Source: Bacteroidota bacterium (lineage in GTDB: Bacteria > Bacteroidota > Ignavibacteria > Kapaibacteriales > UBA2268). From it: a stretch of 46,351 bases of DNA. The position numbers and the translations under genes are program-made. Below the pieces are notes generated by a model. That model searched no databases and was not told the DNA's origin. It worked only from the letters and a program-made list of their open reading frames with translations. Where the stretch lies: assembly GCA_021824625.1 (NCBI GenBank), contig JAKAKE010000124.1:1-46351 (forward strand). Direction: 5' to 3'. This document shows positions 33,582-41,098 of the stretch, piece after piece (position 1 is the first letter of the stretch; every line of letters begins with the position of its first letter).

Positions 33582-34181
33582 ATGAGAACAATAATAATTA
33601 TTTTTATTTTCATTAGCACGGCAATTTTTCTTAATTCAGCCGACCATCCTTATGAAATTGCTAAAATCAATATTGACTTGATTGATATTAGTAAAAATCA
33701 TAAAACCAAAACTGTTGAATTTTTGACATCATCAAAAAAGAGTATTGGAAAATTTATTTGTGTTGATTTAAATGAGATTTTATCAGGAAGTATAAAACAT
33801 CTGACTGAACAGGAAAAAATCCGCCTCCTGATTGTTGCAGAATCTTTAAGCGAGGATGCGATTACATCAACCTATTTTGATTATGATGTTAATAACATAA
33901 AAATACCTCCTGTACTGATTCTAAGAAGTGTTCAAGGTTCAGTCGGAGATACAATCAAAGTGTCTGATGTAAAAGGTAAAAAAGGTGTTGTTGATTTATC
34001 AATGGTTGAAAAAGAATTGCAGAAATCAATTATCGAGAGAGTCTTTTTACAAATAAAAAATATTTCTACTGATGAAAAAAATAGAATATTCAAAAGTGGT
34101 TCAATTGTGTTTCCTCAGGACCAGACGAATAAGAGATGGCTTGGAAATGTATCAAATATAAAAATATATATTATAAAATAA
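33582..34181 (+). CDS. Small secreted protein, possibly degenerate molybdopterin-binding (SUOX-like) fold
   Basis: 199 residues. A signal peptide (about 1-20, ending LNSA) is clear, so the product is periplasmic or secreted. The middle has a VDLNEILSG strand-turn, LLIVAESLSEDAITSTYFDYDV, then IPPVLILRSVQ, and near the C-terminus GSIVFPQDQTNKRWLGNVSNIKIY. This last pattern (FPQD..., R-W/Y-x-x-N-V-x-x-I) recalls the oxidoreductase molybdopterin-binding domain of the SUOX family, but the usual catalytic Cys is not placed as expected (only Cys59, in KFICVDL), so cofactor binding is doubtful. It precedes ftcD by 22 bases. Treat the fold call as weak; the secretion call is firmer. Confidence 0.6.
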   Translation: MRTIIIIFIFISTAIFLNSADHPYEIAKINIDLIDISKNHKTKTVEFLTSSKKSIGKFICVDLNEILSGSIKHLTEQEKIRLLIVAESLSEDAITSTYFDYDVNNIKIPPVLILRSVQGSVGDTIKVSDVKGKKGVVDLSMVEKELQKSIIERVFLQIKNISTDEKNRIFKSGSIVFPQDQTNKRWLGNVSNIKIYIIK

Positions 34182-34203
34182 CAGAAAGTAAGAACAAAGA
34201 ATT

Positions 34204-35829
34204 ATGAGAAAATTAGTAGAATGTGTACCGAATTTTTCCGAAGGAAGAAATCCTGAAATCATCGAAGCAATTGCCGATTCAATCAGGAAAACTCCCGGAT
34301 GTACTTTGCTCGACGTTGACCCTGGCAAATCAACTAACCGTACAGTATATACTTTTGTTGGTTCTCCTGAATCTGTTGTCGAAGGTGCGTTGAACTCTGC
34401 AAAAGTTGCACGAAAGCTTATAGATATGCGGAACCATCATGGGGAACATCCCCGCATGGGTGCGATGGATGTATGTCCTTTCGTTCCTGTTTCAGGAGTT
34501 ACTATGGAAGATTGTATCGAATGTGCTAAGGAATTTGGAAGAAGAGCGGCAGAGGAAATCGGAATTCCTATTTACCTCTATGAATATGCACAGGAAAAAG
34601 AATATCGGAAAAAGCTGCCGCAAATCAGAGAAGGCGAATACGAAGCAATATCAAGTAGAATTAAACAATCGGATTGGAAACCTGATTTTGGTCCTGCTGA
34701 GTTTGTTCCTGAATGGGGAGCAACTGTAACCGGTGCGAGATTTTTCCTGATTGCTTATAATATAAATATTCTCGGTACTAACAATCAAGCTCACAGGATT
34801 GCTCTAAATGTTCGTGAAGCCGGCAGGGGAGAGGATGAACCCGGTTTAATGAAAGAAATAAAGGCTATCGGCTGGTTCGTGGAAGAGTACAATATGGCAC
34901 AAGTTTCGATTAATATGACAAACTATCTTGTATCTCCTCCTCATGAAGTGTTTGAACAGGTATTGAAGGAAGCTAAAGCTTTGAAGGTTGGAATTGCAGG
35001 TTCTGAATTGGTTGGATTAATACCTCTTGGTGCAATGCTCATGGCAGCCGATTATTACATTAATAAAGAGAATTTATTTATAATTGAAGAAGACCAGAAA
35101 ATCAAGCTTGTTGTGGATAGATTAGGTTTAAACTCGATTTCAAAATTTGAACCTAATAAAAAAATCATAGAATACATTGTTGCCGAAGAAAAGAATGAAC
35201 CTCTTGCAAGTTTAAGTGTCCGCAAGTTTGTCGAAAGTGTAGCGGCAAGGACATCGGCACCCGGTGGCGGCTCTGTGTCTGCACTTCTGGCTTCTCTTGG
35301 TGTTGGCTTAGGAACGATGGTCTCACGATTGACTTATGGTGTACGCAAATTCGATGATGTTGAACCAAAGATGAGAAAGATAATTCCACCTTTATATGAA
35401 ATCACCCAAAAACTTATTCCGATGATTGATGCCGATACAAATGCATTCAATGATTACCTCGAAGGTGTGCGTATGCCAAAAGATACACCCGAGCAACAAG
35501 CTGCACGTAATGCCGCAATGCAGTCAGGTTTGAAAAAAGCAATTGAAGTTCCACTCACTACTATGCGTCTCGGCGACAGTGCATGGGATTCGATGATTGA
35601 GCTTGCCAAGTATGGTAACATTGCATCAAAATCTGATGTCGAAGTCGGCTCAAAAGCATTAGAAACAGGTATATGGGGTGCATATAAAAATGTGATGATT
35701 AATCTCCCGGGAATAGAAGATAAAGAATTTAAAACAAAAACTTTAGAAGAAGCAGAAGCAATTGTCAAGAGAACAAAAGAGAAATGCAATCGAGTGTTGA
35801 GAGTATTGGAGAAGAGAGGGAATAAGTAA
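34204..35829 (+). CDS. ftcD: Bifunctional glutamate formimidoyltransferase / formimidoyltetrahydrofolate cyclodeaminase
   Basis: 541 residues, the fused form. The formimidoyltransferase part (about 1-325) opens with LVECVPNFSEGRNPEII and has NHHGEHPRMGAMDVCPF with the catalytic His82, then NIXGTNNQAHRIALNVREAGRGE-type residues around 195-215. The cyclodeaminase part (about 338-541) has SVAARTSAPGGGSVSALLASLG and IDADTNAFNDYL with the acidic residue used in deamination. Together they move the formimino group of formiminoglutamate (from histidine breakdown) to tetrahydrofolate and release ammonia to give methenyl-THF, linking histidine use to one-carbon supply. No hut genes are adjacent. The ATG follows the preceding gene by 22 bases; AAAGAA is a weak ribosome site. 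Confidence 0.96.
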   Translation: MRKLVECVPNFSEGRNPEIIEAIADSIRKTPGCTLLDVDPGKSTNRTVYTFVGSPESVVEGALNSAKVARKLIDMRNHHGEHPRMGAMDVCPFVPVSGVTMEDCIECAKEFGRRAAEEIGIPIYLYEYAQEKEYRKKLPQIREGEYEAISSRIKQSDWKPDFGPAEFVPEWGATVTGARFFLIAYNINILGTNNQAHRIALNVREAGRGEDEPGLMKEIKAIGWFVEEYNMAQVSINMTNYLVSPPHEVFEQVLKEAKALKVGIAGSELVGLIPLGAMLMAADYYINKENLFIIEEDQKIKLVVDRLGLNSISKFEPNKKIIEYIVAEEKNEPLASLSVRKFVESVAARTSAPGGGSVSALLASLGVGLGTMVSRLTYGVRKFDDVEPKMRKIIPPLYEITQKLIPMIDADTNAFNDYLEGVRMPKDTPEQQAARNAAMQSGLKKAIEVPLTTMRLGDSAWDSMIELAKYGNIASKSDVEVGSKALETGIWGAYKNVMINLPGIEDKEFKTKTLEEAEAIVKRTKEKCNRVLRVLEKRGNK

Positions 35830-35882
35830 AATTATATTTTATTACATACGTTCAAATAAAAGTATTTTTAAGGAGCATAAAT

Positions 35883-36152
35883 ATGACATCAATATTAGTG
35901 AAACCAAGAAATAAACAAGAGCTATTTCTAGTTTATGAACTTTTGAATAAAATGCAGGTTGATTTTGAAAAGATTGAACCTGATGAAGATATGGAAACTG
36001 ATTACGATACTGAAAGAGATGAATGGCTGCGTTTCTCTATGATTAATTTCAGTAAGACTTATGGTGATGATGAACCGGATTATGAAAATGTTGTAATAAA
36101 AGAACCTAATCCCGATTATAATCCTAATTGGTTTGAAAAATTATGTAAATGA
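35883..36152 (+). CDS. Small acidic protein, antitoxin-like
   Basis: 89 residues. It starts MTSILVKPRNKQELFLVYEL followed by LNKMQVDFEKIEPDED, the pattern of small Bacteroidota proteins (strand, then helix LLNKM) often annotated as antitoxin-like. The second half is very acidic and ends in EPNPDYNPNWFEKLCK. No toxin gene lies beside it, so it is an orphan or does something else. AAGGAG at 35868-35873 or nearby gives a good ribosome site before the ATG at 35883. It is followed by a terminator at 36180. Confidence 0.65.
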   Translation: MTSILVKPRNKQELFLVYELLNKMQVDFEKIEPDEDMETDYDTERDEWLRFSMINFSKTYGDDEPDYENVVIKEPNPDYNPNWFEKLCK

Positions 36153-36179
36153 TAATTATCAGATATATAAAAATAAAAA

Positions 36180-36212
36180 AAATCCCCAATTCAGAATGGG
36201 GATTTTTTTTTA
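36180..36212. terminator. Bidirectional terminator
   Basis: AAATCCCC and GGGGATTT form an eight-pair stem around AATTCAGAAT, with nine T on the right and an A-run on the left. It can end the antitoxin-like gene and the opposing DUF1015 gene. Confidence 0.82.
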
Positions 36213-36262
36213 TAATCTGCGAAATCCAATAATCTGTTTAATCTACGGTTCGGACTATTTCT

Positions 36263-37504
36263 TCAATCCAAAAAATGCACGAACAAGCCATCCCTCAGCT
36301 TTGGCTCGAACCATGTTGACTTTGGTGGCATAATTTTGCCTGCGTCTGCAATTTTCATTAATTCGTTAACAGAAGTTGGAAACATTGCAAATGCAAGTTT
36401 CATCTCGCCTGAATTGACGCGTCTTTCCAGCTCTTCGAGTCCTCTTATACCGCCTACAAAATCAATACGTTTGCTTGTACGAGGATCGTCAATACCAAGA
36501 ATCTCATCATTAACGTACTTCTGCAATATAGCAACATCAAGGCTTTCGACAGGGTCAGGATTATTCAATAAATCATCGTTTATATTCAGACGATACCATT
36601 TACTGTCAATGTACATTCCGATTTCTCCTTTTTTAGCAGGTTTGAATCTCGATAGCATTTCAGTTATTGAGAAATGTTTTTTCAGCTTTTCAAAAAATTC
36701 TTCCTTTGTCAATCCGTTCAGGTCTTTGATTACACGGTTATAGTCCATAATGTAAAGATGACTTGCAGGGAATAATACAGCAAGAAAGAAATTATATTCT
36801 TCATCTCCTTTATGATTAGGATTCGCTTTTTGTCTTTCTCTTCCTACTATTCCTGCCGCGGCAGAACGGTGATGACCGTCAGCAACATAAAAATTCGGTA
36901 CATCAGATAGTGTAGTTCCTATTTTTTCAATTGTTGCCATATCACGAATAACCCAGCACTGATGCCGAATTCCGTCTAAAGATACTAAATCAATTTCAGG
37001 TATATCACAAATTATCTGAGAAACAATATTATTTATTTCATCATTATCTCTATATGTTAAAAAGATTGGTCCTGAATGAGAATTAGTAATCCTTACATGG
37101 TTTGACCTGTCTTCTTCTTTATCTTTCCTTGTTTTTTCATGTTTTTTGATTACATCATTCCAATAATCATCAACGGAGGCACATCCCACTAATCCATACT
37201 GAGTCCTGCCAACCATAGTTTGTGCATAAACATAGAAATAAGGTGATTCATCTTCTTTAAGAATTCCATCATTAATTAATTTTAACAAATTTTCTTTTCC
37301 CTTTTCATATACTTTCGGGTCATAGTGATTAATGTTAGGGTCTAAGTCAATCTCTGGTTTTCCAACATGCAGAAATGACAATGGATGTCCTTTTACTTCT
37401 TCTCTTGCTTCATATGAATTCAATACATCATAAGGCTTAGCGGCTACTTCATAAGCGTATTGCGGAAGGGGCCTGTATGCCTTGAACGGTCTAAAAATCG
37501 CCAT
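36263..37504 (-). CDS. DUF1015 family protein
   Basis: 413 residues, full DUF1015. Hallmarks are IFRPFKAYRP with AAKPYDV at the N-terminus, the KKHEKTRKDKEEDR block (about 120-133), the central HQCWVIRD, and VADGHHRSAAAG (residues 207-218). The DGHHR motif resembles the Gly-x-x-Arg active-site turn of the ParB/sulfiredoxin superfamily, some of which (SerK, SbnI) use nucleotide to phosphorylate free serine. serA lies just upstream in the same direction, and serC is 2.4 kb away; I recall DUF1015 beside serA and serC in many Bacteroidota. A role in serine/phosphoserine metabolism is the best inference. No signal peptide; cytoplasmic. Confidence 0.85.
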   Translation of the reverse strand: MAIFRPFKAYRPLPQYAYEVAAKPYDVLNSYEAREEVKGHPLSFLHVGKPEIDLDPNINHYDPKVYEKGKENLLKLINDGILKEDESPYFYVYAQTMVGRTQYGLVGCASVDDYWNDVIKKHEKTRKDKEEDRSNHVRITNSHSGPIFLTYRDNDEINNIVSQIICDIPEIDLVSLDGIRHQCWVIRDMATIEKIGTTLSDVPNFYVADGHHRSAAAGIVGRERQKANPNHKGDEEYNFFLAVLFPASHLYIMDYNRVIKDLNGLTKEEFFEKLKKHFSITEMLSRFKPAKKGEIGMYIDSKWYRLNINDDLLNNPDPVESLDVAILQKYVNDEILGIDDPRTSKRIDFVGGIRGLEELERRVNSGEMKLAFAMFPTSVNELMKIADAGKIMPPKSTWFEPKLRDGLFVHFLD

Positions 37505-37550
37505 ATAATTTCCTGTAATTTTCTACTCAAATTTTATTTATTACTAAAAT

Positions 37551-37684
37551 TGTCATTCTGAACGAAGTGAAGAATCTAAGAACCCCCTTAATCCCACTTT
37601 GATAAAGGGGGCAATCTTTATCAGTATTAATTTGAGATTCTTCTCGCAGTTTATCCCGAATTTGATTCGGGGCTCAGAATGACA
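37551..37684. repeat. Composite palindromic element (nested hairpins)
   Basis: The outer arms TGTCATTCTGA (37551-37561) and TCAGAATGACA (37674-37684) are exact complements; inside them GAAGAATCT (37569-37577) pairs with AGATTCTTC (37635-37643). Two more hairpins are nested: CCCCCTT/AAGGGGG (37583-37611) and CCCGAAT/ATTCGGG (37655-37671). This fills the gap between serA and DUF1015. GTCATTCTGA...GAAGAATCT type elements are known as dispersed repeats in several phyla; a degenerate relative seems present near 16570-16690. Confidence 0.8.
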
Positions 37685-37693
37685 TTTAATTAT

Positions 37694-38599
37694 TTACTTC
37701 AAAGAATCAATAACTTTCTGTGCTATCTCCACTCCCACTCTCAACTGCGCTTCTAATGTTGATGCCCCAATATGCGGGCTAACAGACACTCTCGGATGAT
37801 TAATCAATTCCTTTTGTGCATCAGATGGTGGTTCGGTTTCAAAAACATCAATTCCTGCGGCGGCTACTGTTCCATTGTTCAGAGCATCTAATAAATCTTT
37901 TTCTGAAACAACTCCGCCTCTTGCACAATTTATAACAATAACCCCTTTTTTCATCTTTGCAAATTCTTTTGAAGTCAGAGATGGACCTTCGGCTTTAATG
38001 AAAGGCGTATGCATAGAAATAAAATCCGATTGTGCAATGACTTCATCTTTTGATAAAAGCTTAACATTCATATCAATTGAATTTACAAAAGGGTCGAATG
38101 CAATAACTGTCATACCAAGTCCCAAAGCACGTTTTGCGACCTCTTTACCTATATTACCAATACCCATGATACCAAGTGTTTTGCCTGTCAGTTCTAATCC
38201 TTTTGAGTATTCTTTCTTAGGCCATTTGCCGCTCCGCATTTCAATATTGCTCAGATTCAAAAATCTGCAAACTGCAAACATGTGTGCTATTGCCAGTTCT
38301 GCGACTGAAATCGAAGAAGCACCCGGTGTGTTTAATACCTTAATTCCTTTTTCTTTTGCAAAAGCAACATCAATATTATCGAGTCCTACTCCGCCTCTTG
38401 CAATAACTTTCAAGTTCTTACCTATTTCGATTACTTCCTTAGATACCTTTGTTGCAGAGCGAACCATAATGCAGTCAAAATCAGGTATAACTTGTAAAAG
38501 CTCTTCGGGAGTGAATTTCTGGTTAACAACTTCATGTCCTGCGTCTTTCAGCATATTTTCGCCGGCAGATTCAATACCATCCGAAATTAATATTTTCAT
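37694..38599 (-). CDS. serA: D-3-phosphoglycerate dehydrogenase, short form
   Basis: 301 residues, catalytic core only, without the ACT regulatory domain of long SerA. NAD-binding GIGNIG is at residues 146-151 (LGIMGIGNIGKEVAKRALG), catalytic Arg227 in NCARGGVV, Glu256 in DVFETEPP and His276 in SVSPHIGAST. It oxidises 3-phosphoglycerate to 3-phosphohydroxypyruvate, the first step of serine synthesis. AAGGAG lies eight bases before the ATG. Lack of ACT means no direct serine feedback through that domain. A TAACTTTG box upstream (38648-38655) matches one before serC, so both may be expressed alike. Other 2-hydroxyacid dehydrogenases are possible, but the serC/DUF1015 context supports SerA. Confidence 0.93.
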   Translation of the reverse strand: MKILISDGIESAGENMLKDAGHEVVNQKFTPEELLQVIPDFDCIMVRSATKVSKEVIEIGKNLKVIARGGVGLDNIDVAFAKEKGIKVLNTPGASSISVAELAIAHMFAVCRFLNLSNIEMRSGKWPKKEYSKGLELTGKTLGIMGIGNIGKEVAKRALGLGMTVIAFDPFVNSIDMNVKLLSKDEVIAQSDFISMHTPFIKAEGPSLTSKEFAKMKKGVIVINCARGGVVSEKDLLDALNNGTVAAAGIDVFETEPPSDAQKELINHPRVSVSPHIGASTLEAQLRVGVEIAQKVIDSLK

Positions 38600-38647
38600 T
38601 GATTCTCCTTATATTATCATTTAAAATAAATGAAATTAATTTAGCCT

Positions 38648-38655
38648 CAAAGTTA
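38648..38655 (-). promoter_or_regulatory. Possible -7 box of serA
   Basis: On the minus strand the sequence reads TTAACTTTG, fitting TAnnTTTG, about 50 bases before the serA ATG. The same nine bases occur before serC. No clear TTG element at -33. Confidence 0.35.
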
Positions 38656-38792
38656 AGAAAAAATCTAAAGAAGGTAAAATGATTTACATGCCTTTTCAAT
38701 TGAAATAAGAAAGTTTATATAATTGCTTTTTATCTTAGAAAAGATTAACTTGCCTCTATAAGTTGATAAATTACAAATGGAACATGTATTTT

Positions 38793-39068
38793 ATGAAAAA
38801 AATTAACTTAAAAACCATATTCAAACCTGCCGAAAGAGATTTAGGTCAATTTTATTTAATTTATTTTTATGGTGTATTAATAATAATAATTACCAACACA
38901 ATTGTTGGAGCAGAAGAAAAATTAAAGGAATCTTATATAATTTTTGGCCTTTTATTGCTGCAAATCGGTTATCAAATTGGTAAAAACAGAGAAAGTATAA
39001 AAGACTTTTTTCTAAGATTAAAATTAAAGTTTAGTAAAAAAAGTAATGATTTACCAGAAATTAATTAA
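38793..39068 (+). CDS. Small membrane protein
   Basis: 91 residues from the ATG at 38793 (ATG at 38784 or a TTG at 38763 are in-frame options). A short basic N-terminus (MKKINLKTIFKPAERDLGQ) leads to a hydrophobic segment FYLIYFYGVLIIIITNTIVG, a short loop with EEKLKESY, a second segment IIFGLLLLQIGYQIG, and a basic tail KDFFLRLKLKFSKKS. Two membrane passes with both ends in the cytoplasm are predicted. No family is recognised. It ends inside the 3' end of the opposing TauE gene (eight-base overlap). Confidence 0.55.
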   Translation: MKKINLKTIFKPAERDLGQFYLIYFYGVLIIIITNTIVGAEEKLKESYIIFGLLLLQIGYQIGKNRESIKDFFLRLKLKFSKKSNDLPEIN

Positions 39069-39804
39069 TCATCTTTATCACAGCCTGAATAAGCAATACC
39101 AATCCAATTACAATTAAAAAATAATATATCAGTTTTTCAAATTTTTCAGCAGGTATTTTCTTATTCAATAGATTTCCGATAATTGTTGCAACCATTACTG
39201 TCGGCAAAGCATATAGCATCACTTTCACAACATCACCTGTCCACAAACCCGCAAAGCCATGCCCCATAATAATAAACATATTTGTCGGCAAAAACACACC
39301 CTGCAAAAGCAAACGGAATTCCTCAGGTGTCCACTTCCGCAGAGTACCATACATTATGATGGGTGGACCATTTGTGTTGTACGCCCCTCCCAAAATTCCC
39401 GAAACAATACCAAAAGCAAAAGCAGATTTATTGGTTTTCAAATATAGTTTCGGGTATGTTAGGCTGAATAGGGAATATATAATGAGAATCAATGCCAGTA
39501 CAATTTTTACAACATTTTCATTTATACCTTTCAGGAAAAGTAAACCAATAGGAATACCAATTATTGAAAAAACAACCAACTGCCAGATTTTACTTAAATC
39601 CTGTTTTTGCCTGTTTCCTAAGAGGATAAATACAGAAACAGCAAATCCCATAAAAGCAACAATAGGAGTTGCAATTTTGATGTCAATTAATAATGCCATG
39701 AGAGGCATAGCAATGAGTGCATCCCCAAAACCGGAAGTTGCCCGGTATAGGGATGAAAAGAATATAATGATAATAACAATTATAAATATTATGTCTCCGT
39801 TCAT
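39061..39804 (-). CDS. Sulfite exporter TauE/SafE family permease
   Basis: 247 residues with about seven to eight hydrophobic segments. Two family repeats are visible: ATSGFGDALIAMPLMALLIDIKIATPIVA in the first and FGIVSGILGGAYNTNGPPIIMYGTLRKW in the second, the latter with the typical G-G-x-x-x-x-x-G-P motif. The family exports sulfite, sulfoacetate or related organic anions across the inner membrane; the substrate here is unknown. It lies between serA and serC but on the strand opposite serC, so a link with serine/cysteine metabolism is only suggestive. No SD seen. Confidence 0.87.
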   Translation of the reverse strand: MNGDIIFIIVIIIIFFSSLYRATSGFGDALIAMPLMALLIDIKIATPIVAFMGFAVSVFILLGNRQKQDLSKIWQLVVFSIIGIPIGLLFLKGINENVVKIVLALILIIYSLFSLTYPKLYLKTNKSAFAFGIVSGILGGAYNTNGPPIIMYGTLRKWTPEEFRLLLQGVFLPTNMFIIMGHGFAGLWTGDVVKVMLYALPTVMVATIIGNLLNKKIPAEKFEKLIYYFLIVIGLVLLIQAVIKMIN

Positions 39805-39872
39805 AAAGGTAAAATTAGCTAAAATTTTGAAAAATATTGGCTGTTTCCTGCTGAAATGTTGTTCATAAATGT

Positions 39873-39881
39873 TAACTTTGC
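39873..39881 (+). promoter_or_regulatory. Possible -7 box of serC
   Basis: TAACTTTGC fits TAnnTTTGY exactly and is 61 bases before the serC ATG. The core TTAACTTTG also precedes serA. A -33 TTG at the right distance is not obvious. Confidence 0.4.
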
Positions 39882-39941
39882 TTTCAAAATAAAGTATAAT
39901 AACATATTAAATTAACGAATTTTGACAAGGAGATGATTTTT

Positions 39942-41024
39942 ATGAAAAGAGCTTATAATTTTAGTGCTGGCCCGGCAATTCTGCCAATTTCTGTATTGGA
40001 AGAAACATCAAAAGCTGTTTTGGATTATAATAATACCGGTATGTCAATCATGGAGATGAGCCACCGCTCAAAAGTATATGACGCAGTTTTTGTTGAGACA
40101 CAAAATGACGGACTGAAAATACTCGGGTTATCAGCAGAAGAATATGATGTATTGTTTCTCGGTGGAGGTGCCAGCCTGCAATTTTTGATGGTACCGATGA
40201 ATTTCTTGAATAAAAAAGCAGATTATGTTTCAACGGGAGTGTGGGCAAAAAAAGCAATCAAAGAAGCGAAATGGGTGGGGGAGACTAATATTGTTGCATC
40301 ATCCGAGGACAAGAATTTCAATTATATACCAAAAGATGTGAAATTCAATTCCGATGCCGATTATGCTCACATAACAACAAACAATACAATATATGGCACA
40401 AGATGGTCAAAAATGCCGGATGCAGGCAGTGTCCCATTGGTTTCTGATATGTCGTCAGATTTTATGAGCCGTCCTCTCGATTATTCCAAATTCAGCTTAA
40501 TTTATGCCGGTGCTCAGAAGAATATTGGTCCAGCAGGTGTTACAATGATTGTAATAAAAAAATCGTTGCTTGAAAAACAAAAGGAAAATGTTCCGACAAT
40601 GCTTGCTTATAAAACACACACGGAAGCAAATTCAATGTTCAACACACCGCCTTGCTTACCTGTTTATATTGTTGGAAGAACATTCAAATGGATTATTGGA
40701 CAAGGCGGACTCGAAGCAATTGAACAGAACAATATTAAGAAAGGCACATTGTTATACGATTTTATGGATGCTCATTCTGATTTTTATAAAGGAACTGTAA
40801 CAAATAAAGAAGACCGTTCTTTGATGAATATTACATGGAATTTGAATACGCCTGAACTCGAAGCTAAATTCGTCGAAGAAGCAAAAAAGAGATACAATAT
40901 GACAAATCTTAAAGGTCATCGAAGTGTTGGCGGTGTCAGGGCTTCTGTTTATAATGCTTGTCCTATGGATGCTGTTGAAGCTCTGGTGAAATTCATGGAA
41001 GAATTTATGAAAGAAAATAAATAG
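39942..41024 (+). CDS. serC: Phosphoserine aminotransferase
   Basis: 360 residues from the ATG at 39942, which is nine bases after AAGGAG (39927-39932); the ATG at 39933 touches that site and is unlikely. RAYNFSAGPAILPISVLEE opens the protein; MSHRSKVYDAV, FLGGGASLQFLMVPMNFL and IYAGAQKNIGPAGVTMIVI (PLP-binding Lys193) follow, with TPPCLPVYIVGRTFKWI and GHRSVGGVRASVYNAC near the end. It converts phosphohydroxypyruvate and glutamate to phosphoserine and 2-oxoglutarate, and can also serve pyridoxal phosphate synthesis. serA is 1.3 kb upstream on the other strand; no serB phosphatase is in the window. A terminator follows. Confidence 0.97.
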   Translation: MKRAYNFSAGPAILPISVLEETSKAVLDYNNTGMSIMEMSHRSKVYDAVFVETQNDGLKILGLSAEEYDVLFLGGGASLQFLMVPMNFLNKKADYVSTGVWAKKAIKEAKWVGETNIVASSEDKNFNYIPKDVKFNSDADYAHITTNNTIYGTRWSKMPDAGSVPLVSDMSSDFMSRPLDYSKFSLIYAGAQKNIGPAGVTMIVIKKSLLEKQKENVPTMLAYKTHTEANSMFNTPPCLPVYIVGRTFKWIIGQGGLEAIEQNNIKKGTLLYDFMDAHSDFYKGTVTNKEDRSLMNITWNLNTPELEAKFVEEAKKRYNMTNLKGHRSVGGVRASVYNACPMDAVEALVKFMEEFMKENK

Positions 41025-41058
41025 ATAATGCAAAATGAAGGTATAATATTTTTTATAC

Positions 41059-41097
41059 AAGCCACTTCATATTTAATAATTGAGGTGGCTTTTTTTA
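41059..41097 (+). terminator. Rho-independent terminator after serC
   Basis: AAGCCACTTC pairs with GAGGTGGCTT (one G-T pair) around an AT loop and is followed by seven T. It ends two bases before the stop of the opposing O-antigen ligase-like gene. Confidence 0.82.
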
Positions 41098-41098
41098 A

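Noticed and set aside
36336-36743. Long plus-strand frame inside the DUF1015 gene (and similar frames inside serA, lpdA, pckA and others)
   Set aside because: They are opposite-strand shadows of well-supported genes with no ribosome site or protein pattern.
37551-37684. Simple rho-independent terminator of serA
   Set aside because: No T-run follows on the minus strand, and the nested arms span 134 bases; it looks more like a dispersed palindromic element.
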